From: Isoalcanivorax indicus
Lineage (GTDB): Bacteria > Pseudomonadota > Gammaproteobacteria > Pseudomonadales > Alcanivoracaceae
NCBI RefSeq assembly: GCF_003259185.1
Contig: NZ_QGMP01000001.1
Coordinates: forward strand, 1,674,001 to 1,738,000
Reading direction: 5' to 3'
DNA: 64,000 bases
The translations under genes and the position numbers were made by a program. The notes under the pieces are model-generated. The model saw nothing but the letters and a program-made list of their open reading frames with translations. It did no database searches and was not told the origin of the DNA. Shown one piece after another: positions 46,982 through 55,328 of the stretch. The number at the start of each line of letters is the position of its first letter. The stretch's first letter is position 1.

Positions 46982-47776
46982 TCAAGGCGACATAAAATAC
47001 ACCACCATCCGCAAATGCCGGTGTTCGTCCACGGTCAGCATTTCGTGATCGAACTGATGCACCCTGCCCGCCGCATCGCCGACCTCATGGAAGCCCCGCG
47101 CATAACCGCTGGGGTCGGATGACGCCCACCAGCGGCGGAAGTCCGGTGATACGGCTTTCAGCCCCTCGACCAGGGCCACCATTGCCGGATCATCCGGCGT
47201 GGCCGCCATATCGCAGCGGAACTGCGCCAGCAAACGTGGTGCTTCGTCTCGCCACTGCGGCAGCCGCTGACGCAGCGCCGGGTCGGCAAACAGCATGTGC
47301 AGGATATTCCGTTCCTGCCGGGGGCGCTGTTCCAGATCCAGCAGTTGCTGGGCCGCAGCATTCCAGGCAATCACATCCCAGCGCAGGTTGGTGACGTAGG
47401 CAGGACGGAGCGTCAGATCATCCATCAGTTGCTGCACACGGGGCGACACCTGGTCCCACTGGTACGCTTCCACCGGCGGCGGGCGGCGCTGGGCGAGCAG
47501 AAAAAGATGGCAACATTCCGCGTCATCCAGCTTCAGGGCTTTCGATAACCTGAGAAGGACCTCTTCGGAGGCATTGATATCACGGCCCTGTTCGAGCCAG
47601 GTGTACCAGGTCAGCCCCACCCCGGCGAGCGTCGCCACTTCTTCCCGGCGCAAGCCCGGGGTGCGGCGGCGGCCGGTGGGTGGCAAGCCGACATCCACCG
47701 GCCGCAGTGTTTCCCGGCGTTGGCGCAGGAAAGCGGCCAGTGCATCGCGACGTCGTTCGAGGCTGCGTTCGGGCAT
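46982..47776 (-). CDS. MmyB-like helix-turn-helix regulator
   Basis: A 264-residue regulator with an N-terminal XRE HTH (LRREEVATLAGVGLTWYTWLEQGRDINAS) and the MmyB ligand-binding domain following (RPAYVTNLRWDVIAWNAAAQ, ILHMLFADP). These proteins bind small lipids or other ligands. It is divergent from the MFS pump and an inverted repeat lies between, so it likely regulates it. Confidence 0.9.
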   Translation of the reverse strand: MPERSLERRRDALAAFLRQRRETLRPVDVGLPPTGRRRTPGLRREEVATLAGVGLTWYTWLEQGRDINASEEVLLRLSKALKLDDAECCHLFLLAQRRPPPVEAYQWDQVSPRVQQLMDDLTLRPAYVTNLRWDVIAWNAAAQQLLDLEQRPRQERNILHMLFADPALRQRLPQWRDEAPRLLAQFRCDMAATPDDPAMVALVEGLKAVSPDFRRWWASSDPSGYARGFHEVGDAAGRVHQFDHEMLTVDEHRHLRMVVYFMSP

Positions 47777-47812
47777 GGTGCGGCTCCCGGCAAGGGTATG
47801 GCGACGGATAAC

Positions 47813-47830
47813 GGTATTACTCTGAATACC
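47813..47830. promoter_or_regulatory. Inverted repeat GGTATT-N6-AATACC, likely operator
   Basis: Perfect six-base arms with a six-base spacer, 37 bases upstream of the MmyB-like start and 77 upstream of the pump start; a TATATT and TATAAA region for the pump lies just downstream (47843-47860). Confidence 0.5.
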
Positions 47831-47906
47831 AGGATAAGCAGCTATATTGTACCTGTATAAATCACAGCACAGACTGACGCCTCCCGTCCACATTCCAGGA
47901 GGCACC

Positions 47907-49466
47907 ATGCAGGCCTGCTCCACCGACCTCACCCTTGAAGACGCCCCGCCACCACCCGCCGATGCCCGGGCCTGGGCGGGGCTGGCGGTGCTGGCCCTGC
48001 CCACCTTCCTGCTCGGGCTGGATGTCACCGTGCTCTATCTCGCCCTGCCCGCACTCGCCGCCGATCTGCAACCCGGCAGCACCCAGGCCCTGTGGATCAT
48101 GGATATCTACGGCTTCATGATCGCCGGCTTCCTGATCACCATGGGCGCACTGGGCGACCGCATTGGCCGCCGTAAACTGTTGATGATCGGTGCGGCGTTG
48201 TTCGGCCTGGCTTCCGTGCTGGCGGCCTTTGCGCCCAGTGCCAACGCGTTGATCGCCGCGCGGGCGATGCTGGGTATCGCCGGTGCGACCCTGATGCCCT
48301 CAACACTGGCGCTGATCAGCAACCTGTTCAGCCAACCCCGGCAGCGGGCCCTGGCCATTGGTGTCTGGGCAACCCTGTTTGCGCTGGGCATGGCTGCCGG
48401 GCCGGTGGTGGGTGGCCTGCTGCTGAGTCTGTTCTGGTGGGGCTCCGCATTTCTGGTGGCGGTGCCGCTGGTGCTTCTGCTGCTACTGCTGGCGCCTCGT
48501 CTGCTGCCCGAACACCGGGCCAGCAGCCAGGCGCCTCTGGATCTCGGCAGCGTGGCGCTGTCGCTGGCTGCCATTTTGCCGGTCATTTACGGCATCAAGG
48601 AACTGGCGCGGCTTGGCCTGCATGGCAACGCGCTGCTGAGTCTGTGTGCCGGGCTGATGCTGGCCGTGGTGTTCGTACGGCGACAACAACGTCTGGCCCA
48701 TCCCCTGCTGGACATGACCCTGTTTGCCAGCCGCCGTTTCAGCGCCGCACTGGTGGTCTTGCTGGTGGGCCTTGTGGGGGTTGCCGGAGTGATGCTGCTG
48801 GTCACGCAATACCTGCAATTGGTGGCGGGCCTGTCACCGCTCGCGGCGGGGCTATGGATGGGGCCGCCAGCCCTGATGATGGTCTGCGCCGGGATCGGCG
48901 CCCCCCTCCTTGCGCGGCGTTTCAGGCCCGGGCTCGTGGTCGCCTCGGCCCTAACGCTGTCCACCCTTGGCTATCTGCTGCTGGCCCGATTATCCGCATC
49001 GGCCGAAGCCGTACCCGTGGCCATCGCTGGCTTCTCGCTGGTATATCTGGGTCTGGGCACGATCGCCGCGCTGGGCACGCATCTGGTGGTCAGTGCGGCA
49101 CCGCCTGCCCAGGCAGGCTCGGCCTCTGCCATGTCCGAGATGGTGCAGGAGATGGGCATCGCCCTGGGCGTTGCACTGCTGGGCAGCCTGGCCACCCTGC
49201 TCTATCGGGTTCGCATGGCGACGCTGCCGGAAGTCACCGCAGGGGAGCTGGCGCCGGACCACCCGGCTCTGGACAGCCTCTGGGGTGCCGCCCGTGACGC
49301 GGGCACGTTGATATCGCCGTCGATGCTGGAGGAGGCGCGCGCCGCGTTTGTGCACGGGCTGAACATCACGGCGGGCCTCAGCGGCCTGGCGATACTGCTG
49401 CTCGCGCTGCTGGCCGCCCTGACATTACATCATGTCAGGGCGCTGGATGACGGAAGCCACGCGTGA
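47907..49466 (+). CDS. MFS multidrug efflux pump, DHA2 family (SmvA/QacA-like)
   Basis: A 519-residue inner-membrane antiporter with about 14 hydrophobic segments. Family marks are LDVTVLYLALPALAADL (motif D1), WIMDIYGFMIAGFLITMGALGDRIGRRKLL (broken at the loop; motif A), and LGIAGATLMPSTLALI (motif C). ATG 47907 follows AGGAGG. The substrate range is unknown; SmvA-like members export cationic biocides. Confidence 0.9.
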   Translation: MQACSTDLTLEDAPPPPADARAWAGLAVLALPTFLLGLDVTVLYLALPALAADLQPGSTQALWIMDIYGFMIAGFLITMGALGDRIGRRKLLMIGAALFGLASVLAAFAPSANALIAARAMLGIAGATLMPSTLALISNLFSQPRQRALAIGVWATLFALGMAAGPVVGGLLLSLFWWGSAFLVAVPLVLLLLLLAPRLLPEHRASSQAPLDLGSVALSLAAILPVIYGIKELARLGLHGNALLSLCAGLMLAVVFVRRQQRLAHPLLDMTLFASRRFSAALVVLLVGLVGVAGVMLLVTQYLQLVAGLSPLAAGLWMGPPALMMVCAGIGAPLLARRFRPGLVVASALTLSTLGYLLLARLSASAEAVPVAIAGFSLVYLGLGTIAALGTHLVVSAAPPAQAGSASAMSEMVQEMGIALGVALLGSLATLLYRVRMATLPEVTAGELAPDHPALDSLWGAARDAGTLISPSMLEEARAAFVHGLNITAGLSGLAILLLALLAALTLHHVRALDDGSHA

Positions 49467-49544
49467 TCCGCGACTGTCGATCTCGGTTGCGGTCAAGCGA
49501 CTTCATTGACGGCATTGACAAACATACGCTGGAGGGAGAAGCCC

Positions 49545-49931
49545 ATGCATGACGATGCGCGCGCCTACAACGCCCGCCAGACACCGGACGATCGGGCCAT
49601 CTGCGATCTGCTGGCCCACGAAATCGATCGCCATCTGCCGGAGGCAGAAAGCCGGGTATGGCATGCCCACCCGGTCTGGTTTCTGGATGGCAATCCGGTG
49701 GTCGGCTACAGCAAGCTCAAGCACTGCGTGCGCCTGCTCTTCTGGAGCGGCCAGTCGTTCGAGGAACCCGGCCTGAAAAAGGAAGGCCGCTTCAAGGCGG
49801 CCGAAGCCCGTTACACCCATGTGGATCAGGTGGACACCGATGCCTTGGCTCGCTGGCTCGGCAAGGCCCGGGACATACAATGGGATTACAAGAACATTGT
49901 GCGCCGCAAGGGTCAGCTGGAACGCTTGTAA
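49545..49931 (+). CDS. DUF1801-domain protein
   Basis: A 128-residue cytoplasmic protein with the YdhG-like DUF1801 fold: HAHPVWFLDGNPVVGYSKLKHCVRLLFWSGQ broken at loops, and ending ARDIQWDYKNIVRRKG. ATG 49545 follows GGAGGGAG. No known activity; it follows the MFS pump by 78 bases. Confidence 0.85.
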   Translation: MHDDARAYNARQTPDDRAICDLLAHEIDRHLPEAESRVWHAHPVWFLDGNPVVGYSKLKHCVRLLFWSGQSFEEPGLKKEGRFKAAEARYTHVDQVDTDALARWLGKARDIQWDYKNIVRRKGQLERL

Positions 49932-49949
49932 GCCGCCGCCCATGGCGGA

Positions 49950-51041
49950 CTATCGCCGGTGACGGCAATGCATGATCGCCGGCGACGCCTCGGGCATGTC
50001 CATGGCCAGGCCGGCCTGATGCCTGAGCACATTCAGGATGCCCAGTTTGCCGGGTAAAGGACTTTGCGGTGCTCCCCAATGCCGGTACAGGGTAAAGGCG
50101 CTGCTGATGGCCCGCTCCGGTGATCCCCAACGGGCGAACGGCGTGCTGCGGAAACGGGAAGACAGCAGTAACTCACGGGCCGCGTCTTGCGGTGGCACGC
50201 CGCGAAGGCAGGCCGTGTACAACTGCGCTTGCAAGAATTCCCAGTAGTCGATTTGTTGGCGTACCATCTTGCGCGTGGCCAGCGGCCCGTGGCCCGGTAC
50301 CAGCACATCTGCATCCAGCTGCAGCAACCGTTGCAGCGCACGAACCAGATTCTCCACCGGCCCGGCCCAGGCAACAGGCGTCGAATCGGCGAATACGATA
50401 TCGCCGGTGTAAGCCACCCGCCGCTCCGGCACAAATACGATGATATCGCCATCGGTATGGCCCGGGCCCACCTGGGTCAGTAGCAGTTCCACACCATTGA
50501 TGCGCAGCGCCGTCTCTTGCACAAAGGTTTGCGTGGCGGCTTTTACCCGCACACCCCGAAAATCATAGGGTGACAACATCTCGCCCATGTAGCAGCCAAA
50601 GTCAGAGACGGTGCGCATGGGAAAATGCCGCGACACCGAAGCCGCGTGCTTGAGCGCGGTCATGGCGCGGGGGCTGGTGTGGTGCATCTGATCGACGCAG
50701 GCTTGCGACGCAATAATGGTCTGCTCCGCAAACAACTGGTTGCCCCAGCAATGGTCACCATCGGCATGTGTATTGATGACATGGCTGATGGGCGAATCCG
50801 CTGTAACGGTCTGCATCGCGTCCAGCATTTCGGTGGTATGCCCCAGGTCCCAGCAGGTATCAATCAGGACGCTCTGGCCCTTGCAATCCAGCAAGCCGAT
50901 ATTGGTTTCGCCCCAGGCGCCGTTGGGCACCATCCAGGCATAGCTGTCTTGCGCGACGCGATAGAGCCCCTCACGAAACAGTGGCCGCTCGCCGAAGCGT
51001 GTCAGCAACCTTCCGGGGCCCGTCAGCCATGTTGCGCCCAT
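49950..51041 (-). CDS. Metallo-beta-lactamase-fold hydrolase
   Basis: A 363-residue hydrolase with the zinc motif THADGDH (H92, D94, D96, H97), a further histidine in VGPGHTDGDIIVFV, and DIVFADSTPVAW. No signal peptide. It is the second gene of a TetR-divergent pair, 12 bases after the FAH-family gene; the two may act in succession on a cyclic or keto substrate, which cannot be named. Confidence 0.88.
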   Translation of the reverse strand: MGATWLTGPGRLLTRFGERPLFREGLYRVAQDSYAWMVPNGAWGETNIGLLDCKGQSVLIDTCWDLGHTTEMLDAMQTVTADSPISHVINTHADGDHCWGNQLFAEQTIIASQACVDQMHHTSPRAMTALKHAASVSRHFPMRTVSDFGCYMGEMLSPYDFRGVRVKAATQTFVQETALRINGVELLLTQVGPGHTDGDIIVFVPERRVAYTGDIVFADSTPVAWAGPVENLVRALQRLLQLDADVLVPGHGPLATRKMVRQQIDYWEFLQAQLYTACLRGVPPQDAARELLLSSRFRSTPFARWGSPERAISSAFTLYRHWGAPQSPLPGKLGILNVLRHQAGLAMDMPEASPAIMHCRHRR

Positions 51042-51053
51042 GCCGTCTCTCCG

Positions 51054-51953
51054 TTACAGGATGGTATGCGTGATCTCGCCGACGCCTTCGATAGCAAGGC
51101 GCAAGGTGTCGCCGCGTTCGAGCAAGCGGCCCGCTTCCATCCCGCAGCCGCCGGGCAGTGTGCCGGTGCCGATCAACTCGCCGGGGAACAGGGGCTCGTT
51201 ACATGACAGAAAAGACAGCAGCTCGCCGAGCGAGTAACGCATGCCGGCCGTAGAGGTGCGTGTCACCAGATCGCCGTTGAGATGAACGGTGCCCGCCAGT
51301 GCGTCAATGCGCGGCAGCACTTCGTCGGCGGTGACCAGCTGCTGCGAGATTGACGACATGAAATGTTTGCATTTTTGCGGACCGAAACCGGATTGCATTT
51401 CTGCGCGCTGAATGTCCCGGCCTGAAAAATCATTCAACACGACGAAGCCGCCAATGGCGTCCAGTGCTTGCTCGGGTGAGGCGTTGTGCAGCGGTTTGCC
51501 GAGCACGATGCCGAGCTCCAGCTCATAGTCGAAAGCGCGGGTGTGATCGGGATAGGCGACGGCGGTATCACCGGCAACGATGCTCAGATGATTGCCGAAG
51601 TAATAGATCGGCTGGCGCTGCCACAGGGCGGGTGGCCGGAAGGCCGGGAAGGGCCGGCGCATCACGGTTTCGTACAGCCGCGTCAGGGGATACACCGACG
51701 GCATGAAGCGGCGCACATAGCCGCGCGAGGATTGAATCCAGTGGCGCTCGAACAACATGCCGTCGCGAAACGAGCGCGGCTGAAACGGCAGTAATGCGGT
51801 TTCCCCGGTCCGGGTAACGTCAGGTTGCAGCCCTGCGACAGCAGGCGCGAGCGGCAACAACCAGTCCGGCGGCTGTGCGCCAGGCGGACCATCGATGACC
51901 ACCAGGCGTGAGCCTTCCGGGGCGGCTGCGTCGCGCAGGCGTTTGATTTTCAT
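51054..51953 (-). CDS. Fumarylacetoacetate hydrolase-family enzyme
   Basis: A 299-residue enzyme with the FAH C-terminal domain: ELELGIVLGKPL, FVVLNDFSGRDIQRAEMQ, KCKHFMSSI, and the end GTGTLPGGCGM. Members cleave beta-diketones or hydrolyse/hydrate dienes. ATG 51953 has GGAGG eight bases upstream. Its promoter region carries two TetR-type palindromes. Confidence 0.88.
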   Translation of the reverse strand: MKIKRLRDAAAPEGSRLVVIDGPPGAQPPDWLLPLAPAVAGLQPDVTRTGETALLPFQPRSFRDGMLFERHWIQSSRGYVRRFMPSVYPLTRLYETVMRRPFPAFRPPALWQRQPIYYFGNHLSIVAGDTAVAYPDHTRAFDYELELGIVLGKPLHNASPEQALDAIGGFVVLNDFSGRDIQRAEMQSGFGPQKCKHFMSSISQQLVTADEVLPRIDALAGTVHLNGDLVTRTSTAGMRYSLGELLSFLSCNEPLFPGELIGTGTLPGGCGMEAGRLLERGDTLRLAIEGVGEITHTIL

Positions 51954-51981
51954 CCACAAGTCCTCCGTGATGCGCTAGCAT

Positions 51982-52030
51982 GTATCCAACTGGATACCTG
52001 CGATATGCCGTAAAGTATCCAGTTGGATAC
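51982..52030. promoter_or_regulatory. Pair of TetR-type operators
   Basis: GTATCCAACTGGATAC (51982-51997) and GTATCCAGTTGGATAC (52015-52030) are 16-base palindromes of the form GTATCCA-NN-TGGATAC and are reverse complements of each other, 33 bases start to start. They fill the 100-base gap between the divergent FAH and TetR genes. Confidence 0.88.
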
Positions 52031-52053
52031 CCCCTGTCAAACGGAGCAACGGG

Positions 52054-52665
52054 ATGGCAAAGGTGTCAGGCATCGTTATGCCGGAAGGCAAACGGCTGCT
52101 GCTGAACGCTGCGGCACGATTGGCCGCACGTCGCGGCAGCGCGCACGGACTGGTGTTGCGAGAAGTCGCGCGGGAAGCCGGGCTGAACCACAACACCTTC
52201 TATCGCCACTTTGATGATATGGACGCGATGTTGCAGGCCATCGCGGAAGACTTCGCCACCCAGCTGCGCCAGGGCATTCGTGCGGCACGGGCGAACGCGG
52301 CACCCGGCGCGCCGCCTTCCCTCGACGTGGTCGGCTGGCTGTTCGATCACGCGCAACAGTATGCGGACGTCTTCACCGTCGCCCTGCGTGAACTGCACGG
52401 CCCACCGGGGCCGCTGCGTGATGTCGTGCGCCAGACCCTGGCGGATATTGCCCAGGACATGCACGAGGACCTGTGCCGGTTTCCCGGACTTGGCGCGATC
52501 GACCCGGTTCTTCTGCGTCAGGCCGTCGACCTGCTGGTGCGCCATAGCGTCTGGCTGTGCCTGGATTTCCTGGAGCAACCCGAGCGCCGCGAGGCGTTGC
52601 TGGATAACGCCCGGGAAGCCTTTACCACCCTCACCCTCGGCGTCCTGGCCCGCAGCAAGCCCTGA
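52054..52665 (+). CDS. TetR-family transcriptional regulator
   Basis: A 203-residue repressor-like protein: HTH at residues about 12-60 (LLLNAAARLAARRGSAHGLVLREVAREAGLNHNTFYRHF broken at the turn), ligand domain beyond. It is divergent from the FAH/MBL genes; the two palindromes between them are its likely operators. GGAG precedes the ATG. Confidence 0.93.
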   Translation: MAKVSGIVMPEGKRLLLNAAARLAARRGSAHGLVLREVAREAGLNHNTFYRHFDDMDAMLQAIAEDFATQLRQGIRAARANAAPGAPPSLDVVGWLFDHAQQYADVFTVALRELHGPPGPLRDVVRQTLADIAQDMHEDLCRFPGLGAIDPVLLRQAVDLLVRHSVWLCLDFLEQPERREALLDNAREAFTTLTLGVLARSKP

Positions 52666-52679
52666 GCGATCGTCATCTT

Positions 52680-53561
52680 TCAGTGACGCACGTGGTCGAT
52701 CAATGCCCGTAACTTTGGCGCCAGGTTTTTGCGCTGTGGGTAATAGAGATAAAACCCGGGGAATGGCGGCAGGAAGTCCTCAAGTAACCAGACCAGCTCG
52801 CCGCGTTCCACGTAGGGCCGGAAGGTCTCGCGCGTCGCAAAAGTGATACCGGCACCACACAGCGCCGAACGCAGCATCAGGCGCAGGTCATTGGTGGTGA
52901 TTTGCGGTGCCACGGCAACGTCAAAGGCAACGTTGTTTTCTTCAAACTCCCACCGGTAAGGCGCAACACTCGGCGCCCGGCGCCAGCCGATGCAGCGGTG
53001 GTGAATCAGATCGCGGGGATGGGTGGGCGCGCCATACGTGGCCACGTAGGCCGGTGCGGCCACAACGGCTTCTCGTTGGGCGCCGGTAACGGGCACGGCA
53101 ATCATGTCCTGTTCAATCACCTCTCCCAGTCGCACGCCCGCGTCGAAACCGGCCGCAACGATATCGAACTCCTCATCGGTGACCGTCACATCAAGGGTGA
53201 TCGCCGGGTGGGCCTCGGCAAAAGCCGCGAGCAAGGGACCGGATAGAAACTCCTCGGCGATCGAGGTCACGGCGAGCTTCAACAGGCCGCGCGGCTGATC
53301 TTCCGCCGCCAGGCTTTCCAGCACCCCGGTAATGTCGGACAGCGGTCGCGCCAGCGCCGCTGACAACCTCTCACCGGCTTCGGTCAGCCTGACCGAGCGC
53401 GTGGTGCGCGTGACCAGCGCAGTGCCGATGCTGTCTTCCAGGCGCCGCATGCCCTGGCTTACGGCGGAGCGGGTCACACCGAGTCGGTCCGCCGCAGCGC
53501 GGAAGCTATCTGCTTCCGCCACCGCCTGAAACAAAGAGAGCAAATTCAGATCGATATTCAT
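52680..53561 (-). CDS. LysR-family transcriptional regulator
   Basis: A 293-residue LTTR with N-terminal HTH (NLLSLFQAVAEADSFRAAADRLGVTRSAVSQGMRRLE broken at the turn) and a C-terminal periplasmic-binding-like co-inducer domain. It is divergent from the SDR gene, its probable target. ATG 53561 is preferred over an upstream TTG at 53567. Confidence 0.9.
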   Translation of the reverse strand: MNIDLNLLSLFQAVAEADSFRAAADRLGVTRSAVSQGMRRLEDSIGTALVTRTTRSVRLTEAGERLSAALARPLSDITGVLESLAAEDQPRGLLKLAVTSIAEEFLSGPLLAAFAEAHPAITLDVTVTDEEFDIVAAGFDAGVRLGEVIEQDMIAVPVTGAQREAVVAAPAYVATYGAPTHPRDLIHHRCIGWRRAPSVAPYRWEFEENNVAFDVAVAPQITTNDLRLMLRSALCGAGITFATRETFRPYVERGELVWLLEDFLPPFPGFYLYYPQRKNLAPKLRALIDHVRH

Positions 53562-53658
53562 TGTCAAGCACCGCTAACCGCCGAGTCCAGAAGTGAAGGG
53601 ATACCGGCTACAACGGGAAATGTCTACCTTTCCTTCATCCACACAGAAGGAGAGCACA

Positions 53659-54381
53659 ATGAACAAAATTGTTCTGGTAACCGGCGCGTCCGGCGGCATT
53701 GGTGAAGGCATCGCCCGGGAGCTCGCTGCCCACGGCGCCAAGGTGTTACTCGGGGCGCGTCGAGGCGACCGTATTGACGCCATCGCCAAGGAAATTCGTG
53801 CAGCCGGCGGCACGGCAGAGGCTCGGATACTGGACGTCACTGATTGCAGCGCCATGGCAGCGTTCGCCCAGGCCGCCCTGGACCTTTGGGGGCGCATCGA
53901 CGTTTTGGTCAACAATGCCGGTGTCATGCCTCTGTCCCCCCTTGCCGCCGGGAAACTGGATGAATGGGAGCGCATGGTCGACGTGAACATCAAGGGGGTG
54001 CTCTGGGGCATCGGTGCCGTGCTGCCGATCATGACGCGGCAGGAGAGCGGTCAGATCATCAACATCGGCTCGATTGGCGCGTTGCAGGTCGTGCCCACTG
54101 CCGCCGTCTATTGCGCCACAAAATTTGCGGTGCGCGCGATTTCCGATGGGCTGCGACAGGAAAGCAGTGCCATCCGCGTGACCTGCGTGAACCCCGGCGT
54201 GGTGGAAAGCGATCTGGCGTCGACCATTACGCATGAAGACACCAGGGCGGTGATGGATCAGTACCGTGCCATTGCGTTGCAACCAGAGGATATCGCCCGG
54301 GCGGTACGTCAGGTGATCGAAGCACCGGATAGCGTGGATACCACCGAGATTACCCTCCGACCCACAGCCTCCCCGCAGTGA
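53659..54381 (+). CDS. Short-chain dehydrogenase/reductase
   Basis: A 240-residue classical SDR: NAD(P) motif TGASGGIGEGIA, NNAG, catalytic serine in NIGSIGALQ and tyrosine/lysine YCATK. GGAG lies before ATG 53659, and the 53593 frame is rejected. Divergent from the LysR gene; substrate unknown. Confidence 0.93.
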   Translation: MNKIVLVTGASGGIGEGIARELAAHGAKVLLGARRGDRIDAIAKEIRAAGGTAEARILDVTDCSAMAAFAQAALDLWGRIDVLVNNAGVMPLSPLAAGKLDEWERMVDVNIKGVLWGIGAVLPIMTRQESGQIINIGSIGALQVVPTAAVYCATKFAVRAISDGLRQESSAIRVTCVNPGVVESDLASTITHEDTRAVMDQYRAIALQPEDIARAVRQVIEAPDSVDTTEITLRPTASPQ

Positions 54382-54406
54382 AGCGCGGGCATGAGAGGAA
54401 GCACCT

Positions 54407-54925
54407 ATGACAGTTTCCCTGGATAATCGCCGCTCGAATCACGTCGCATATGCCGTGCTGATCACGCTGACTTGCGTGATCAGCGCCATGCCGGCGTACG
54501 CCACGAAGACATCGGCGGCAGCGCGCAATCAAGCTATCGTGCAGCACGCTTTTGACAACTGGGCTCGGGGCAGCAATGTCTTTACCGAACTTCTGGCCTC
54601 TGATGTCAGATGGACAATACACGGCTCGGGCCCGATGGCCGGCACTTACGTCGGTCTTGAACATTTCATTGCGCAAGCTGCTGCGCCGCTGACCAGCCGC
54701 CTGATGAGCCCGCTGATTCCCGAGGTTCATGATATCTGGGCGGTGGGCGACGCCGTGATTATCCGCTTCGACGCATCGGCCACAACAACCTCGGGTGGCA
54801 TCTACACCAACCAGTTTGTCTGGATCTTCAGGATGCACGAGGGTCTTGTCACGGATGCGGAGGCGTTCCTGGATCTCGTGGCCTATCAGGACGTGGTCGA
54901 CAACAATGTTGCGAGACAGCCGTGA
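54407..54925 (+). CDS. Exported NTF2/SnoaL-like protein
   Basis: A 172-residue protein with an N-terminal Sec signal (VLITLTCVISAMPAYA) followed by a SnoaL-like cone fold (QHAFDNWARGSNVFTELLASDVRWTIHG, ending FRMHEGLVTDAEAFLDL). It is 25 bases after the SDR and probably co-transcribed; periplasmic. Confidence 0.82.
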   Translation: MTVSLDNRRSNHVAYAVLITLTCVISAMPAYATKTSAAARNQAIVQHAFDNWARGSNVFTELLASDVRWTIHGSGPMAGTYVGLEHFIAQAAAPLTSRLMSPLIPEVHDIWAVGDAVIIRFDASATTTSGGIYTNQFVWIFRMHEGLVTDAEAFLDLVAYQDVVDNNVARQP

Positions 54926-55031
54926 TCCCTGGCTTCCGGTTGTGGAGAGGATGTCGAATTGCCACCGCGCCTTTCGACTAACGGCGACCAATCCGGTCAG
55001 CCTGATGTGCAGAGCGTTTGTGGAGAGCGTT

Positions 55032-55253
55032 ATGGCAGAAGAGAAAAAGGTACAGGGTCCGGCGTCCTACTTCCCGTCTATCGAGAAGCGCTACGGGTTC
55101 CCCATCAGCCACTGGCTTGAGCTGCTGGAAGCACAAAAAGAACTCAAGCACATGGAGATGGTGGCGCTACTGAAGAATGATCACGGGCTTGGCCATGGGC
55201 ATGCCAATGCGTTGGTCGCTTATTTCCGTCATCAACGCGGCGCTGAGCATTAA
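55032..55253 (+). CDS. DUF4287 small protein
   Basis: A 73-residue protein, GPASYFPSIEKRYGFPISHW and HMEMVALLKNDHGLGHGHANA, matching DUF4287. ATG 55032 follows GGAG. Function unknown. Confidence 0.85.
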   Translation: MAEEKKVQGPASYFPSIEKRYGFPISHWLELLEAQKELKHMEMVALLKNDHGLGHGHANALVAYFRHQRGAEH

Positions 55254-55328
55254 ACCGTACACAACAACGATCCATGTGCAGTATGGCGTACATTCTGGTG
55301 TGTCATGCGCGGGCAATGATGCAGGTTT

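Noticed and set aside
46848-47048. 66-codon plus-strand frame with a ferredoxin-like start (LTLNYTIEGDDKPLLLDW)
   Set aside because: A faint resemblance to the N-terminus of 2Fe-2S subunits of xanthine-dehydrogenase type, but no cysteine pattern follows and it runs into the MmyB-like gene; too weak for a pseudogene call.
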